From the NCBI RefSeq assembly GCF_014655715.1, contig NZ_BNBM01000004.1, forward strand, positions 381,639 through 445,638: a DNA stretch of 64,000 nt, written 5' to 3'. Every line of letters begins with the position of its first letter. Position 1 is the first letter of the stretch. The translations under genes were made by a program, and so were the position numbers. Shown here one piece after another: positions 52,538 through 64,000 of this stretch. Source of the stretch: Streptomyces lanatus (lineage in GTDB: Bacteria > Actinomycetota > Actinomycetes > Streptomycetales > Streptomycetaceae). The notes beneath the pieces were generated by a model. The model searched no databases. It saw nothing but the letters and a program-made list of their open reading frames with translations, and was not told where the DNA came from.

Positions 52538-52547
52538 ACGGTGTTCG

Positions 52548-54407
52548 TCACCCGGCGTTCCGCGCCGCCCAGGCGGAGAGTTCGGACCGTGCGGCGTTCA
52601 GCAGCGTGGCCGAGGGAGCGGTCGCCCCGTTGGTGACCAGCGCGTAGTGCAGCACCCCGGAGTCCGTGTCGGTGAGCAGCAGACGGCGGCTGCCGGTGCC
52701 GCCCGGTTCCGCGGCGACGCCAACCGGGGTGGCCGGGGTGTACGCCGGGGGCGCGTAAGCGGTGCCCAGGTCGGAGACCACCGTGGTGGACCCGGTCGGG
52801 AAGGACGCCGGGAGGTGGAGTTCGGTCGGTGCCGTGCCGCTGTTGGAGCGCCACAGCAGCAGCCCGTACTGCCCGGATCCCACCAGCTGCGCCACGTTCG
52901 GCAGCGAGCTCGGCACCGGGTTCCAGGTCAGGGTGGTGTTGCCGTCGCGGGAGCGGTCCTCGTAGGTGAAGGCGACGTTCGTGCCGGAGGTGGCGCTGGG
53001 GTAGATCCGGTCGAGCAGCCGGGCGTCCTGGCGCAGCACCGGCTTGCCCGAGTCGTCGAGGCGTACGGCGGAGAGGTCCTCGTCGTTCCAGGCGTCGCCG
53101 GTGGTGAGGACCTTGTCCGGGTTGCCGTTCATCAGCTCGTGGTGACGTCCGTTGTAGATGTCCCACTGCCACTGCGTGCCGGAGAGGACCGGTCCGCCGC
53201 CGTCCGGGTTCGACCACCAACTCGCGCCCGGGACACGGGAGTCGAGGGCCTGGTACATGGCCTTGAGCACGGTCGGCGCCTTGTCGGAGACCGAGCCGGC
53301 CAGCGGGTGGCCGAACTCGCTGATGATGGCGGGTGTGTTCGTGGCCGTAGCGCGGTCGCGGACCGTTCCGAAGTCACCGGCGTACTGGCCGTCCTCCGCC
53401 TTGCCCCACATGAAGACGCCGGAGATGGCCTTCTGGTCGTAGAAGTGGGTGTTGAAGACGTAGCGCGGGCCGAGGGTGCCTGCGTCGAGGAGTCCGCCCT
53501 CCTGCTTCTGGAAGTCGAGGTTGGCGTTCCAGAAGAGGTTCGGTTCGGCGAAGAGCGGCTTGTCCTGCCAGCCGGCCGCGTCCATCCGGGCCCGGAACTT
53601 CTCGTAGAACGGCCAGAGCACGTCCCGCTCCCAGGTGCGGCTGGTCTGCCCGGAGTCGTAGCTCCCGGCATGCGGTTCGTTGTACGGGTCGAAGCCGAGG
53701 ACGCCCGCGAACTCGGCGGCGGAGACGTTCTGCCTGAGGTACGCCATCGTCTTCTGCGCGGTGGCGAGGAAGGCGTCCTGGAGGCCGTACTCGTTGTGCC
53801 AGAAGTCGTACGACGCCTGCTTCACGGCCTCGTTCTGGGTGATGTTCTGGCCCCAGAAGAGGCAGATCCCGCAGGACTCGTCCGGGTAGTCCCCGGCGTC
53901 CACGGCCCACTTGGGGGCGCCGTCGCCCGAGTACCAGCTGTCGGGGTCGAACAGGTGCCGGGAGTAGAGGTCCTGGTGGAAGTCGGGGTAGACGCGGATG
54001 CCGGCGTCGAGGAAGGCGCGCATCTGGGCGGTGGCGGCGGCCAGAAACGCGGTGTCGACCTGGCCGCGCACCGGCTCCGCGTGGGCCCAGGACAGCAGGA
54101 AGCGGACGGAGTTGCCGCCGCCGAGGGCGCGCAGCGCGGTGGCGGACTTCTTGGCGTCGGCGACCGAGGCGAAGGGCAGACCGCCGTTCTCCTCCAGCTT
54201 GGTCTCGCCGGAGACGTTGTAGCCGCGCAGGACGATCTCGCGGCCGGCCGCGTCGACGAAGCGGCCGTTCTGCACGGTCAGCGGCGTTTCGTCGAACCAG
54301 AGGGAGTCGGGAAGGGTGGCGGCGGTGGCGGGTGAGGGGCCCGCCACCGAGAGGGATCCGAGGAGGACGACCAGAACAACCAGCAGACGCGCTCGTATGT
54401 TCGGCAT
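52548..54407 (-). CDS. Secreted GH5-type glycosidase, endoglycoceramidase-like
   Basis: This 619-residue exported enzyme has a signal peptide (to about residue 30). The GH5 (beta/alpha)8 domain contains LRGYNVSGETKLEENGG, the acid/base glutamate in LGFDPYNEPHAG and the nucleophile glutamate in IISEFGHP. A C-terminal beta-sandwich domain (about 480-600) follows. This matches bacterial endoglycoceramidase/endoglycosylceramidase-like enzymes, which cleave the glycan from glycolipids; beta-glucosidic substrates are also possible. No ribosome-binding site is seen. TTGACG and GACTGT boxes place the transcript start near the initiation codon, so the mRNA may be leaderless; a GTG two codons earlier (54413) is an alternative start. 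Confidence 0.85.
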   Translation of the reverse strand: MPNIRARLLVVLVVLLGSLSVAGPSPATAATLPDSLWFDETPLTVQNGRFVDAAGREIVLRGYNVSGETKLEENGGLPFASVADAKKSATALRALGGGNSVRFLLSWAHAEPVRGQVDTAFLAAATAQMRAFLDAGIRVYPDFHQDLYSRHLFDPDSWYSGDGAPKWAVDAGDYPDESCGICLFWGQNITQNEAVKQASYDFWHNEYGLQDAFLATAQKTMAYLRQNVSAAEFAGVLGFDPYNEPHAGSYDSGQTSRTWERDVLWPFYEKFRARMDAAGWQDKPLFAEPNLFWNANLDFQKQEGGLLDAGTLGPRYVFNTHFYDQKAISGVFMWGKAEDGQYAGDFGTVRDRATATNTPAIISEFGHPLAGSVSDKAPTVLKAMYQALDSRVPGASWWSNPDGGGPVLSGTQWQWDIYNGRHHELMNGNPDKVLTTGDAWNDEDLSAVRLDDSGKPVLRQDARLLDRIYPSATSGTNVAFTYEDRSRDGNTTLTWNPVPSSLPNVAQLVGSGQYGLLLWRSNSGTAPTELHLPASFPTGSTTVVSDLGTAYAPPAYTPATPVGVAAEPGGTGSRRLLLTDTDSGVLHYALVTNGATAPSATLLNAARSELSAWAARNAG

Positions 54408-54489
54408 GTCCACTACAGTCCGACAATGTCAGGACACCGTCAATACTGCTGACTCATGAGTAAGTTTCGAACTCGGTGCTCACATGGGC

Positions 54490-55143
54490 TCATCCCTGCC
54501 CCGTGAGGCTGTCGCGAGCCCCCGCCACCCATCGCAGGACGCCGTCCGCTCCGGCGCTCTCAGCCAACTCCTCGGCCTCCGTGAGTAGTTGCGCAGCCTC
54601 TTCGCGTCGGTCCTGCTGTGCGGCGAGGTGGGCGAGCCCGATCAAATTGGCCGCCACACCCGGCAGGAAACCGAGCTCGCGGCGCAGCCGGGTGGACTCC
54701 TCCAAGCGCTCGCGGGCCGCGTCGAGCCGTCCGGCCATGTGGTCCGCGATGCCGAGGTGCCTCAGGACGTAGGACACGGTCAGCCGGTCGTCGGCCCGGG
54801 TGGCGAGGTCGAGGGCACGGGTGAACGCGGGCAGGGCCGCGTCGGTGTCATCGCGGACCACCTGGTGGAAGGCGCCCAGCCAGAACAGCGCCTCGCCCTC
54901 GCCGCGCACATCGCCGAGCTCGCCGTACAGCCGCGCCGCGCGCTCGAAGAGCACCAGTTCGCGTGCGTCCTCGACCCGATCGTCCAGGAAACGGGCGTGG
55001 ACGACCCGGCCGCGGGCGAGGGCGAGATCCGCCTCGACCGCGTCGAGTTCCCGGTCGGCGGACGCCAGTGCGCCGCTGTCGCCGCCGAACACGGCGTGCT
55101 CGTAAAGGAGTTGGGCCTTCTCTATTCGTGTGTCCGCAGTCAT
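54490..55143 (-). CDS. Tetratricopeptide repeat protein
   Basis: This 217-residue all-helical protein has about four to five TPR-like repeats (for example GEALFWLGAFHQVVRDDTDAA, YVLRHLGIADHMAGRLDAA, ANLIGLAHLAAQQDRREEA). It is soluble with no catalytic motif and probably a protein-interaction scaffold. It lies 43 bp downstream of the ribosomal protection gene on the same strand. Confidence 0.78.
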   Translation of the reverse strand: MTADTRIEKAQLLYEHAVFGGDSGALASADRELDAVEADLALARGRVVHARFLDDRVEDARELVLFERAARLYGELGDVRGEGEALFWLGAFHQVVRDDTDAALPAFTRALDLATRADDRLTVSYVLRHLGIADHMAGRLDAARERLEESTRLRRELGFLPGVAANLIGLAHLAAQQDRREEAAQLLTEAEELAESAGADGVLRWVAGARDSLTGQG

Positions 55144-55186
55144 GCGGCGATCGTACGAACGTGACCCCGCGCCTTCACAACGACTT

Positions 55187-57154
55187 TCAGCCGCCCACCC
55201 TCCGGGTCAGGTTCAGCAGATACTCCTTGCGGTTCAGCGGGTTGAGGTCGGTGCGGCGGCGTTCCGGGAGGGTGCCGCGTGGGGTGGGCGCGTAGTGGTC
55301 GAAGGCGCTCTCCAGTTCGCCCTCGCCACGGGTCAGGCCTGGCAGTTGCTGTTCCAGTTCGTGGACATGGGCGGCGGGCACCGGACCCTCCAGGACGCAG
55401 GACGCGCCGCGGGTCTCCGTGGTCTGAGGCACCGCGCGCAGCCGGGCCAGCACCGGCAGCAGGGCGGCCAACGTGTCGGTCGGGGCCTCGATGCGGAAGC
55501 GGTGCATCGGCTCGTGCACCTGCGTGCCCGCCCGGCGCAGTGCCGCCAGCAGGACCAGTGGCGTCAGGCCGCGGAAGTCGTAGCCGGTACTGGACATGCT
55601 CTTGTCGAAGCCCTGGTGCGCATGGCTCTGCCGGGGCGAATAGCCGGAGTGGGTCATGGTGACCACGCAGTCGGGGATCTGCCAGCCGTGCGGGCCGCCC
55701 TGGTCGAGGGTCTCGCGGACGGTGTCCTCCACGGCCTTGAAGAAGGCGTACGGCATGGAGCCCAGCTCAACCTCCAGGCGGAACTCCACGCCGGAGCCGA
55801 CCTGCGCGGGGTCGATGCGCAGGCCGACCGTGGCGAGGAAGGGGTTGCCGTCCTTCTTGTTGAACTCCACCGCCGCGCCCGAGCCCACGGGCCGTTCCAC
55901 GCACAGCGGTGTCGTCTCGCGGAAGGTGACGTCGAGCCCGAAGTCGTCGGCGAGCGTGGCCTGGATGACCTCCTTCTGCACCTCGCCGTAGAGGGAGACG
56001 AAGGTCTCCTGCCGTACCTCGTCGTGGCGCAGGTCGATCAGGGGGTCCTGTTCGGCGAGGCGGGTGAGGGCTTGGTGCAGGGCCCTCCGGTCCGTGTCGC
56101 CGGCCGGGGCGACGATCGTTTCGAGGGTGGGCGGGGCGAAATGATGCCCGTATGTCTTGCGGGGCGTGCCGATGGCGTCGCCGATCCTGATGTCGGTCAG
56201 GCCCCAGAGCTTGGCGATGCGGCCCGCGGCCACCGACCCGGCTCTGGCGTCCGTGCCTTTGTCGAAGACGCTGATCGCGGTGATGCGGGTGTCTCCGAGG
56301 GCGCCGTCGATCCGTTCTCGCGTGCGCAGCGTCCCGGAGAACACCCGCGCATACGCGACCTTCTCCCCCGCCGGGCCCCGCTCCACCTTGAAGACGGTGC
56401 CCGATACGGGCCCGTCGGGGTCACCGTCCGCGGCCGGGAGCAACTCCCTGATGCCGTCGATCAGCGCATCCACCCCCGCACCGGTGATGGCGGAGCCGAA
56501 GTACACCGGGTGGACGAGGGCCTGTCGGGTCTGATCGGCGAGGGCCCTACGAAGACGACCAGCGGAGACAGCGCCCTCGACGTACTCCGCCAGCAGTTCG
56601 TCGTCATGGTCGGCCAGTACGTCGAGCGCCGACGGCGGCAAGCCAGGAACGAAGCGCGCGGCGCGACCGCCGAGGCCCTGCGCCACCCCCATCGGCACGA
56701 CCGCCGCCGTCAGCCGCTCCGACACCGCCCGCAGTACGGCGTCGTACCCCGCCCCCCGTCGGTCGATCTTGTTCACGAAGATCAGCGTGGGGATCCGCAG
56801 ACGCTGCAGCGTGCGCATCAGCACGCGGGTCTGCGGCTGGACGCCCTCGACGGCCGAGACGACGAGGACGGCGCCGTCGAGGACGCCGAGCACCCGCTCC
56901 ACCTCCGCGATGAAGTCCGGGTGACCAGGCGTGTCGATGAGGTTGACCGTCACGTCGCCCAGCGCGAAAGAGACGACGGCGGACTTGATAGTGATGCCGC
57001 GCTGCCGCTCCAGCGCGAGGGTGTCCGTCCGGGTGTTCCCGGCGTCGACGCTGCCGATCTCGTCGATCACGCCGGCCGAGTGCAGGAGGCGCTCGGTCAG
57101 GCTGGTCTTACCGGCGTCTACATGGGCGAGGATCCCGAGGTTGAGCAGATGCAC
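55187..57154 (-). CDS. Ribosomal protection GTPase, OtrA/Tet(M)-like
   Basis: This 655-residue translational GTPase has G1 AHVDAGKTS (10-18), G2 in RGITIKS, G3 DTPGH and G4 NKID. The later domains match tetracycline ribosomal protection proteins of the OtrA type rather than EF-G: the domain IV stretch SGYSPRQSHAHQGFDKSMSS and the domain V pattern VHEPMHRFRIEAPTD. It would remove tetracycline-type drugs from the ribosome. The start is the GTG at 57154; a short ORF with a good ribosome-binding site overlaps it upstream. The protein length is normal for the family. Confidence 0.85.
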   Translation of the reverse strand: MHLLNLGILAHVDAGKTSLTERLLHSAGVIDEIGSVDAGNTRTDTLALERQRGITIKSAVVSFALGDVTVNLIDTPGHPDFIAEVERVLGVLDGAVLVVSAVEGVQPQTRVLMRTLQRLRIPTLIFVNKIDRRGAGYDAVLRAVSERLTAAVVPMGVAQGLGGRAARFVPGLPPSALDVLADHDDELLAEYVEGAVSAGRLRRALADQTRQALVHPVYFGSAITGAGVDALIDGIRELLPAADGDPDGPVSGTVFKVERGPAGEKVAYARVFSGTLRTRERIDGALGDTRITAISVFDKGTDARAGSVAAGRIAKLWGLTDIRIGDAIGTPRKTYGHHFAPPTLETIVAPAGDTDRRALHQALTRLAEQDPLIDLRHDEVRQETFVSLYGEVQKEVIQATLADDFGLDVTFRETTPLCVERPVGSGAAVEFNKKDGNPFLATVGLRIDPAQVGSGVEFRLEVELGSMPYAFFKAVEDTVRETLDQGGPHGWQIPDCVVTMTHSGYSPRQSHAHQGFDKSMSSTGYDFRGLTPLVLLAALRRAGTQVHEPMHRFRIEAPTDTLAALLPVLARLRAVPQTTETRGASCVLEGPVPAAHVHELEQQLPGLTRGEGELESAFDHYAPTPRGTLPERRRTDLNPLNRKEYLLNLTRRVGG

Positions 57155-57218
57155 GAAGCGTCATGTCCTTCGATGAGGGGGTCGTTCCTTCCTGGGGGGA
57201 CATGAACGCTGTGCGCAT
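57108..57218 (-). CDS. Putative 36-residue leader ORF of the ribosomal protection gene
   Basis: An ATG at 57218 follows GAGGAG with 5-nt spacing. The ORF (MRTAFMSPQE...) ends with TAA after 36 codons, having crossed the first 47 bp of the main gene in another frame. The main GTG has only GAAGGA at a longer distance (11 nt). This arrangement could couple or attenuate translation of the resistance gene. It could also be a chance ORF. Confidence 0.4.
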   Translation of the reverse strand: MRTAFMSPQEGTTPSSKDMTLRASAQPRDPRPCRRR

Positions 57219-57408
57219 GAGGGCTCCTCGTTGCGTGACGACGGGACCCGTGAAGTGCATCAGGGCGGGCCCCGGGCCGGCAATGGATTAACGCTCAACG
57301 AACGCTGCCGCAGCACTCGCCGTGACACCGCGACGGCCATAGAGTGACGTACATCACGCCCGGCCGATGTTTCCCCACTCCCTTCTCGACTCGGCCTCTG
57401 GAGGGCAT

Positions 57409-57875
57409 ATGACCCACATCTCGCTGAAGGTGGACGGCACGACCTACGAGGACGACGTGGAGCCCCGTCTCCTCCTGATCCACTACCTGCGCGACCGCCT
57501 CGGTCTGACCGGCACCCCGATCGGCTGTGACACCTCGAACTGCGGATCCTGCACGGTCGACCTCGACGGCGAGAGCGTCAAGAGCTGCTCGCTGCTGGCC
57601 GTTCAAGCGGACGGCGGCGAGATCACGACGGTGCAGGGACTCGCCCAGGACGGGGAGTTGTCCGAGCTGCAGAAGGCGTTCCACGCGCGGCACGCGCTCC
57701 AGTGCGGCTACTGCACCCCCGGCATGATCATGGCGGCCCGCGATCTGCTGCGCGAACACCCGCACCCCACCCCCGACGAGGTACGGCACGGCCTGGAGGG
57801 CAACCTCTGCCGCTGCACGGGCTACCAGAACATCGTCCGGGCCGTGCTGGACGTCTCCGAGGAAGAGGTGAAGGC

Positions 57876-57879
<4 letters not shown>
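57409..57879 (+). CDS. CO dehydrogenase-like small subunit (2Fe-2S)
   Basis: This 156-residue protein has a plant-type 2Fe-2S domain (Cys40, Cys45, Cys48, Cys60) and a second four-helix 2Fe-2S domain (Cys99, Cys102, Cys134, Cys136 in CGYC and CRC). It carries electrons in molybdenum hydroxylases of the xanthine oxidase family. It is the first gene of a six-gene operon. The ATG follows TGGAGGG, and its stop overlaps the next start (ATGA). Confidence 0.9.
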
Positions 57880-60238
<2,359 letters not shown>

Positions 60239-60242
<4 letters not shown>

Positions 60243-61093
60243 TTCCCCCCGCATTCGAGTACGCCCGCCCCAGCAGCGTCGACGAGGCGGTACGCACCCT
60301 CGCCGACGGCGGTGAGGACGCCAAGTTCCTCGCCGGCGGACAGAGTCTGCTGCCGCTGCTGAGGATGCGGCTGGCCTTCCCCGAGCTGCTCGTGGACCTG
60401 GGTCGGGTCCCGGAGCTGCGCGGGGTGCGAGAGGACGACGGCACGCTGGTGATCGGCGCCATGACGACGCACCACCATGTGCTGCACGACCCGCTCGTGC
60501 GTCGGCACGCCGGTCTGCTGGCCGCCGCCACGGCCACGGTCGCGGACCCCGCCGTACGGCATCGCGGCACCCTCGGCGGCTCGCTCGCGCACGCCGACCC
60601 GGCCGGGGATCTGCCCGCGGTGGTGCTGGCCATGGACGGCGAGCTGGTGGCGGTCGGTCCCCGGGGCCGGCGCGTGATCCCGGCACGGGAGTTCTTCGTC
60701 GACTATCTGCAGACCGCGCTGGCACCCGACGAACTCCTGGTGGAGGTGCGGGTGCCCAAGACGGACGGCTGGGGCTTCAAGTACGAGAAGTTCCACCGGG
60801 TCGCCCAGGCGTGGCCGATCGTCGGCGTGGCCGCCCTGGTGCGGCGCGACGACGGGCACATCGCGGAGGCGCGGGTGGGTCTGTCCAACATGGGTTCCAC
60901 GCCCCTTCGCGCCGCCACCGCCGAGGAGGCGCTGTCCGGCGCGTCCGACCCGGACGCGGTGGCCCGGGCCGCCGAGGAGGCGGCCGACGGCACCCGGCCC
61001 GCGCAGGACACCTCGGGCTCGCCCGAGTACCGGGCGCATCTGGCGCGGGTCCTCACCAAGCGGGCGGTGCTGGCGGCCGCCGGAATGGGGTGA
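60239..61093 (+). CDS. CO dehydrogenase-like medium subunit (FAD-binding)
   Basis: This 284-residue FAD subunit has the two signature loops of the family, AGGQSLLPLLRMR (about 32-44) and TLGGSLAHADPAGDLP (about 111-126), and a C-terminal CODH flavoprotein domain. It accepts electrons from the small subunit. The start overlaps the large-subunit stop. Confidence 0.9.
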
Positions 61094-61108
61094 GCGACGA
61101 TCACCGGG

Positions 61109-61984
61109 ATGGACGGCCCGGAACAGGTGCGGGCCCGCCTGGAGGACACGGGGTACCTCGTGGACGACGGGCTGGCCATCGCCTGCTTCCTGGCCCTGCG
61201 GCTGGGCCGGCCGCTGTTCTGCGAGGGCGACGCGGGCGTCGGCAAGACCGCGCTCGCGTCCGCCCTCGCCGAGGCCCTCGACGCCCCGCTGATCCGGCTC
61301 CAGTGCCACGAGGGCATCGACGCCTCGCAGGCCCTGTACGACTGGGACTTCCCACGCCAGCTGCTACGGCTGCGGGCCGCGGAGGCCGTCGGAGTGACCG
61401 ACGCCGACCGGCTGGAGGGCGAGCTGTACGACCGGCGGTTCCTGCTGGCCAGGCCGCTGCTGCGGGCCCTGGAGACTCAGCCGTCGGTGCTGCTGATCGA
61501 CGAGATCGACCGGGCCGACGACGAGTTCGAGGCGTTCCTGCTGGAGCTGCTGTCGGAGTTCTCGGTCACCATTCCGGAGCTGGGCACCCTGCGCGCCGAG
61601 ACACCGCCGGTGGTCGTGCTGACCTCCAACCGCACCCGCGAGGTGCACGACGCGCTGAAGCGGCGCTGCCTGTACCACTGGTTCGACCATCCCGGCTTCG
61701 CCCGTGAACTGGCCATCGTGCGACGGCGGTTGCCGGGTGTGTCGGCGCGGCTGGCGGAGCAAGTGACGGCGCTGGTGCAGGAGTTGCGAGGGCACGACCT
61801 GCTCAAGCCGCCGGGCGTCGCCGAGACGATCGACTGGGCTGAGGCCCTCGACGCACTCGGCGCCGACGAGGTGGACGCGGAGCTGGCGACGGCCACGCTG
61901 GGGTCGGTCCTCAAGTACCGGGAGGACGCGCAGCGGGGCCGGGAACTGGACTTCGCCGCGGTGCTCGCCGTACGAGGGGCGTGA
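61109..61984 (+). CDS. MoxR-like AAA ATPase (CoxD-like maturation factor)
   Basis: This 291-residue AAA+ protein has Walker A GDAGVGKTA (about 39-47), Walker B SVLLIDEIDRAD and the sensor LTSNRTREVHDALKRRC. CoxD-like ATPases help mature the Mo-Cu cluster of CO dehydrogenase together with a VWA protein. The ribosome-binding site is weak. The next gene starts within its stop (GTGA). Confidence 0.85.
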   Translation: MDGPEQVRARLEDTGYLVDDGLAIACFLALRLGRPLFCEGDAGVGKTALASALAEALDAPLIRLQCHEGIDASQALYDWDFPRQLLRLRAAEAVGVTDADRLEGELYDRRFLLARPLLRALETQPSVLLIDEIDRADDEFEAFLLELLSEFSVTIPELGTLRAETPPVVVLTSNRTREVHDALKRRCLYHWFDHPGFARELAIVRRRLPGVSARLAEQVTALVQELRGHDLLKPPGVAETIDWAEALDALGADEVDAELATATLGSVLKYREDAQRGRELDFAAVLAVRGA

Positions 61985-63102
61985 GGATCATGCTCGCCGC
62001 GGACGCCGCCCTGCTGGGTTTCGCGCGTGCGCTGCGGGCAGCGGGGGTGGACGCGAGTGCGGAACGGGTGCACGCGTTCCTGAACGCGGTGGATGCCCTG
62101 GGGCCGGGGATGCGGACGGACGTGTACTGGGCGGGGCGGCTGACGCTGTGCGGGGACCGGGACGACCTGGAGCGTTACGAGCGGGTGTTCGCGGCCTGCT
62201 TCGGCGGTGCGCGACGCGCTCGGCGGGCGGTGACCGCCACCCCGGCGCCCCGGCTGCGGCTCGTCGCGCCAGAGGCGGGGACCGGCGGCCGGAGCGAGGG
62301 GCCGGACGACGCACCGGCCCCGCCGGTGGCCGCCTTCGCCAGCTCCGCCGAGGTGCTCCGCCACCGCGATGTCTCCGACCTGCGTCCGGCCGAACGCGAG
62401 CAGGTACGGCGGCTGCTGGCCGCCTTCGCGTTGCGCGGCGAGACGCGGCGCTCGGCGCGGCGCCGCCCCGACCGGCACGGAGCCGTGGATCCGCATCGCA
62501 CCGTGCGAGAGCTGCTGCGGCACGGCGGGGAGCCGGCACTGCTGCGGCGGCACGCCCGCACGGAGCGGCCACGACGGGTGGTGATGCTCATCGACGTCAG
62601 CGGATCCATGGCACCGTACGCGGACGCCCTGCTGCGCTTCGCGCACGCCGCCGCCCGGGGCAGCCGTACCGAGGTGTTCACGATCGGCACCCGGCTGACC
62701 CGGGTCACCCGGGAGATGGCGCACCGCGACCCGGACCTGGCCATGACCGCGGTCGCGGCGGCGGTGCCCGACTGGCGTGGGGGCACCCGGCTGGGCGAAC
62801 TGCTGCGGGCGTTCCTGGACCGGTGGGGGCAGCGCGGGATGGCGCGCGGTGCGATCGTGGTGGTGTTGTCCGACGGCTGGGAGCGCGGCGATCCGGAGCT
62901 GCTGGGCACCCAGATGCGCCGACTGCACCGGCTGGCGCACCGGGTGATCTGGGCGAACCCGCGCAAGGCACGCCCCGGCTACGCGCCCCTCGCGGCCGGG
63001 ATGGCGGCGGCGCTGCCCAGCGTGGACGCCTTCGTCGAGGGGCACAGCCTGGCCGCGCTGGAGCGGCTGGCGGCGGTGGTGAGAGGAGCGGGCGATGCGT
63101 GA
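61981..63102 (+). CDS. VWA domain protein (CoxE-like)
   Basis: This 373-residue protein has an N-terminal helical region, an Arg/Ala-rich middle and a C-terminal von Willebrand factor A domain with the metal site DVSGSM (Asp205, Ser207, Ser209) and VVLSDGWERGD. CoxE-like proteins work with the MoxR AAA protein in cofactor insertion. The GTG start overlaps the preceding stop. The AAA-VWA pair with XdhC downstream is typical of cox-type operons. Confidence 0.85.
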   Translation: MRIMLAADAALLGFARALRAAGVDASAERVHAFLNAVDALGPGMRTDVYWAGRLTLCGDRDDLERYERVFAACFGGARRARRAVTATPAPRLRLVAPEAGTGGRSEGPDDAPAPPVAAFASSAEVLRHRDVSDLRPAEREQVRRLLAAFALRGETRRSARRRPDRHGAVDPHRTVRELLRHGGEPALLRRHARTERPRRVVMLIDVSGSMAPYADALLRFAHAAARGSRTEVFTIGTRLTRVTREMAHRDPDLAMTAVAAAVPDWRGGTRLGELLRAFLDRWGQRGMARGAIVVVLSDGWERGDPELLGTQMRRLHRLAHRVIWANPRKARPGYAPLAAGMAAALPSVDAFVEGHSLAALERLAAVVRGAGDA

Positions 63103-64000
63103 GATTCTCCCGGTGCTGGGCGGCTGGTACGCGGCCCGAACGCCCTTCGGACTGGCCACCGTGGTCGCCACCAGCCGCAGCGCCCCGCGCGAACCCGGTG
63201 CGGCGATGGCGGTCGGGCCGGGCGACGAGGTCGTGGGCAGTGTGTCCGGGGGCTGTGTGGAGGGTGCCGTATTCGAACTCGCGCAGGAGGTCGTCGCCAG
63301 TGGCGAGGCGCGGCTGGAGACGTTCGGGTACAGCGACGAGGACGCGTTCGCGGTCGGGCTGACCTGCGGTGGCGAGATCACCCTGCTGGTGCGGCCCGTG
63401 ACGGCCGAGGGTGATCCGACGTTCGGTGAGGTCGCCGAGTCGGTCACGGCGGGCCGTCCCGTGACGGTGGCGACGGTGACCGACGGGCCCGCCCCGCTCG
63501 GCGCGGCGCTCGCCGTCTGGCCCGACCGGGTCACCGGCACCCTCGGCACCCCCGGCCTCGACGTCGCCGTGACCGCCGACGCGCGCGGCGAGCTCGCCCT
63601 CGGTGCCACCGGCCTCCGGCACTACGGCCCGCACGGCGAGCGCCGCGAGGACGCGGTCAGCGTCTTCCTGCACTCCTTCGCGCCCCCGCCCCGCATGCTG
63701 GTGTTCGGCGCGATCGACTACGCCGCCGCGGTCGCCCGCATCGGCGACTTCCTCGGCTACCGGGTCACGGTGTGCGACGCCCGCCCGGTCTTCGCCACGC
63801 CGAAACGCTTCCCGGCCGGCGTCGAGGTCGTCGTGGACTGGCCGCACCGCTACCTCGGCGGCACCGACACCGACGACCGCACCGTGATCTGCGTGCTCAC
63901 CCACGACCCGAAGTTCGACGTGCCGCTGCTGGAGGAGGCGCTGCGGTGCCCGGCGGCGTACATCGGGGCGATGGGCAGCCGCCGTACCCATGACGACCGG
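63095..64000 (+). CDS. XdhC/CoxI family molybdenum-cofactor maturation protein, partial
   Basis: The first 302 residues are present; the gene runs off the window. An N-terminal CoxI/XdhC domain (GSVSGGCVEGAVFE, LTCGGEITLLV) and the start of the Rossmann XdhC C-terminal domain (MLVFGAIDYAAAVARIGDFLGYRVTVCDARPVF) are visible. A late AYIGAMGSRRT motif also belongs to that domain. Such proteins load sulfurated Mo cofactor into the large subunit. The ATG follows GAGGAG and overlaps the VWA gene by 8 bp. Confidence 0.85.
   Translation, partial: MREILPVLGGWYAARTPFGLATVVATSRSAPREPGAAMAVGPGDEVVGSVSGGCVEGAVFELAQEVVASGEARLETFGYSDEDAFAVGLTCGGEITLLVRPVTAEGDPTFGEVAESVTAGRPVTVATVTDGPAPLGAALAVWPDRVTGTLGTPGLDVAVTADARGELALGATGLRHYGPHGERREDAVSVFLHSFAPPPRMLVFGAIDYAAAVARIGDFLGYRVTVCDARPVFATPKRFPAGVEVVVDWPHRYLGGTDTDDRTVICVLTHDPKFDVPLLEEALRCPAAYIGAMGSRRTHDDR

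Noticed and set aside
55187..57154. A second EF-G
   Set aside because: Domain IV and V motifs and the isolated position fit ribosomal protection proteins; EF-G genes normally sit with rpsL, rpsG and tuf.

Overview
The window is about 71-72% GC chromosomal DNA with dense, strongly GC3-biased genes, GTG starts, a mycothiol-dependent dehydrogenase, DtxR-type iron boxes and many secreted hydrolases. This is typical of a Streptomyces (or very close actinomycete) chromosome arm-to-core region. No rRNA, tRNA, CRISPR array, insertion sequence or phage gene was found. The region reads as intact accessory metabolism rather than a mobile island.

Layout. 0-11 kb: a membrane-anchored CBM2 protein, an orphan ATP-grasp ligase, a TetR/DUF35 pair sharing palindromic operators, a Gfo/Idh oxidoreductase, a large secreted alpha/beta hydrolase with Calx-beta-like repeats, an F420-type PPOX enzyme, a MalY/PatB aminotransferase and a membrane-anchored S1 protease. 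10.8-16.6 kb: a ROK regulator divergent from a sugar ABC importer (two permeases, lipoprotein) and a Gfo/Idh dehydrogenase. 16.6-22.1 kb: an L,D-transpeptidase, two SDRs, a DUF4180 protein and the mycothiol formaldehyde dehydrogenase with its overlapping metallo-hydrolase. 22.1-25.9 kb: a persulfide/sulfide module (metallo-beta-lactamase-rhodanese fusion, TauE/SafE exporter, CstR-type repressor, rhodanese) with three TACCCCCGGGGGTA-type operators.

26.4-40.3 kb is the centre of interest. It holds an ABC exporter and an FhuF-like ferric reductase, then two iron boxes, then an apparently iron-regulated run of two FecCD permeases, an ATPase and a lipoprotein binding protein. This is followed by ATP-grasp ligase, NIS synthetase, MFS exporter, NIS synthetase and PLP decarboxylase. 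The last five are in the same order as the Vibrio vibrioferrin genes pvsABCDE, so the locus probably makes and re-imports a citrate-based carboxylate siderophore of the vibrioferrin type.

40.4-57.2 kb: small secreted and NTF2-like proteins, an ECF sigma factor with a CU044_5270 membrane partner, a stand-alone cytochrome oxidase subunit I with a tiny membrane partner, a GH27 alpha-galactosidase with CBM13, two paralogous GT1 glycosyltransferases flanking a TetR/YncE-like divergent pair, a TipA-like MerR regulator, a GH5 endoglycoceramidase-like enzyme, a TPR protein and an OtrA-type ribosomal protection protein preceded by a short overlapping leader ORF. 57.4-64 kb: a form II (AYRGAGR) carbon monoxide dehydrogenase-like operon (small, large and medium subunits, MoxR-like AAA, VWA and XdhC proteins), the last gene running off the end.

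Most intergenic gaps are under 260 bp. The one longer gap (25922-26382) holds no intact gene but appears to contain decayed coding sequence.
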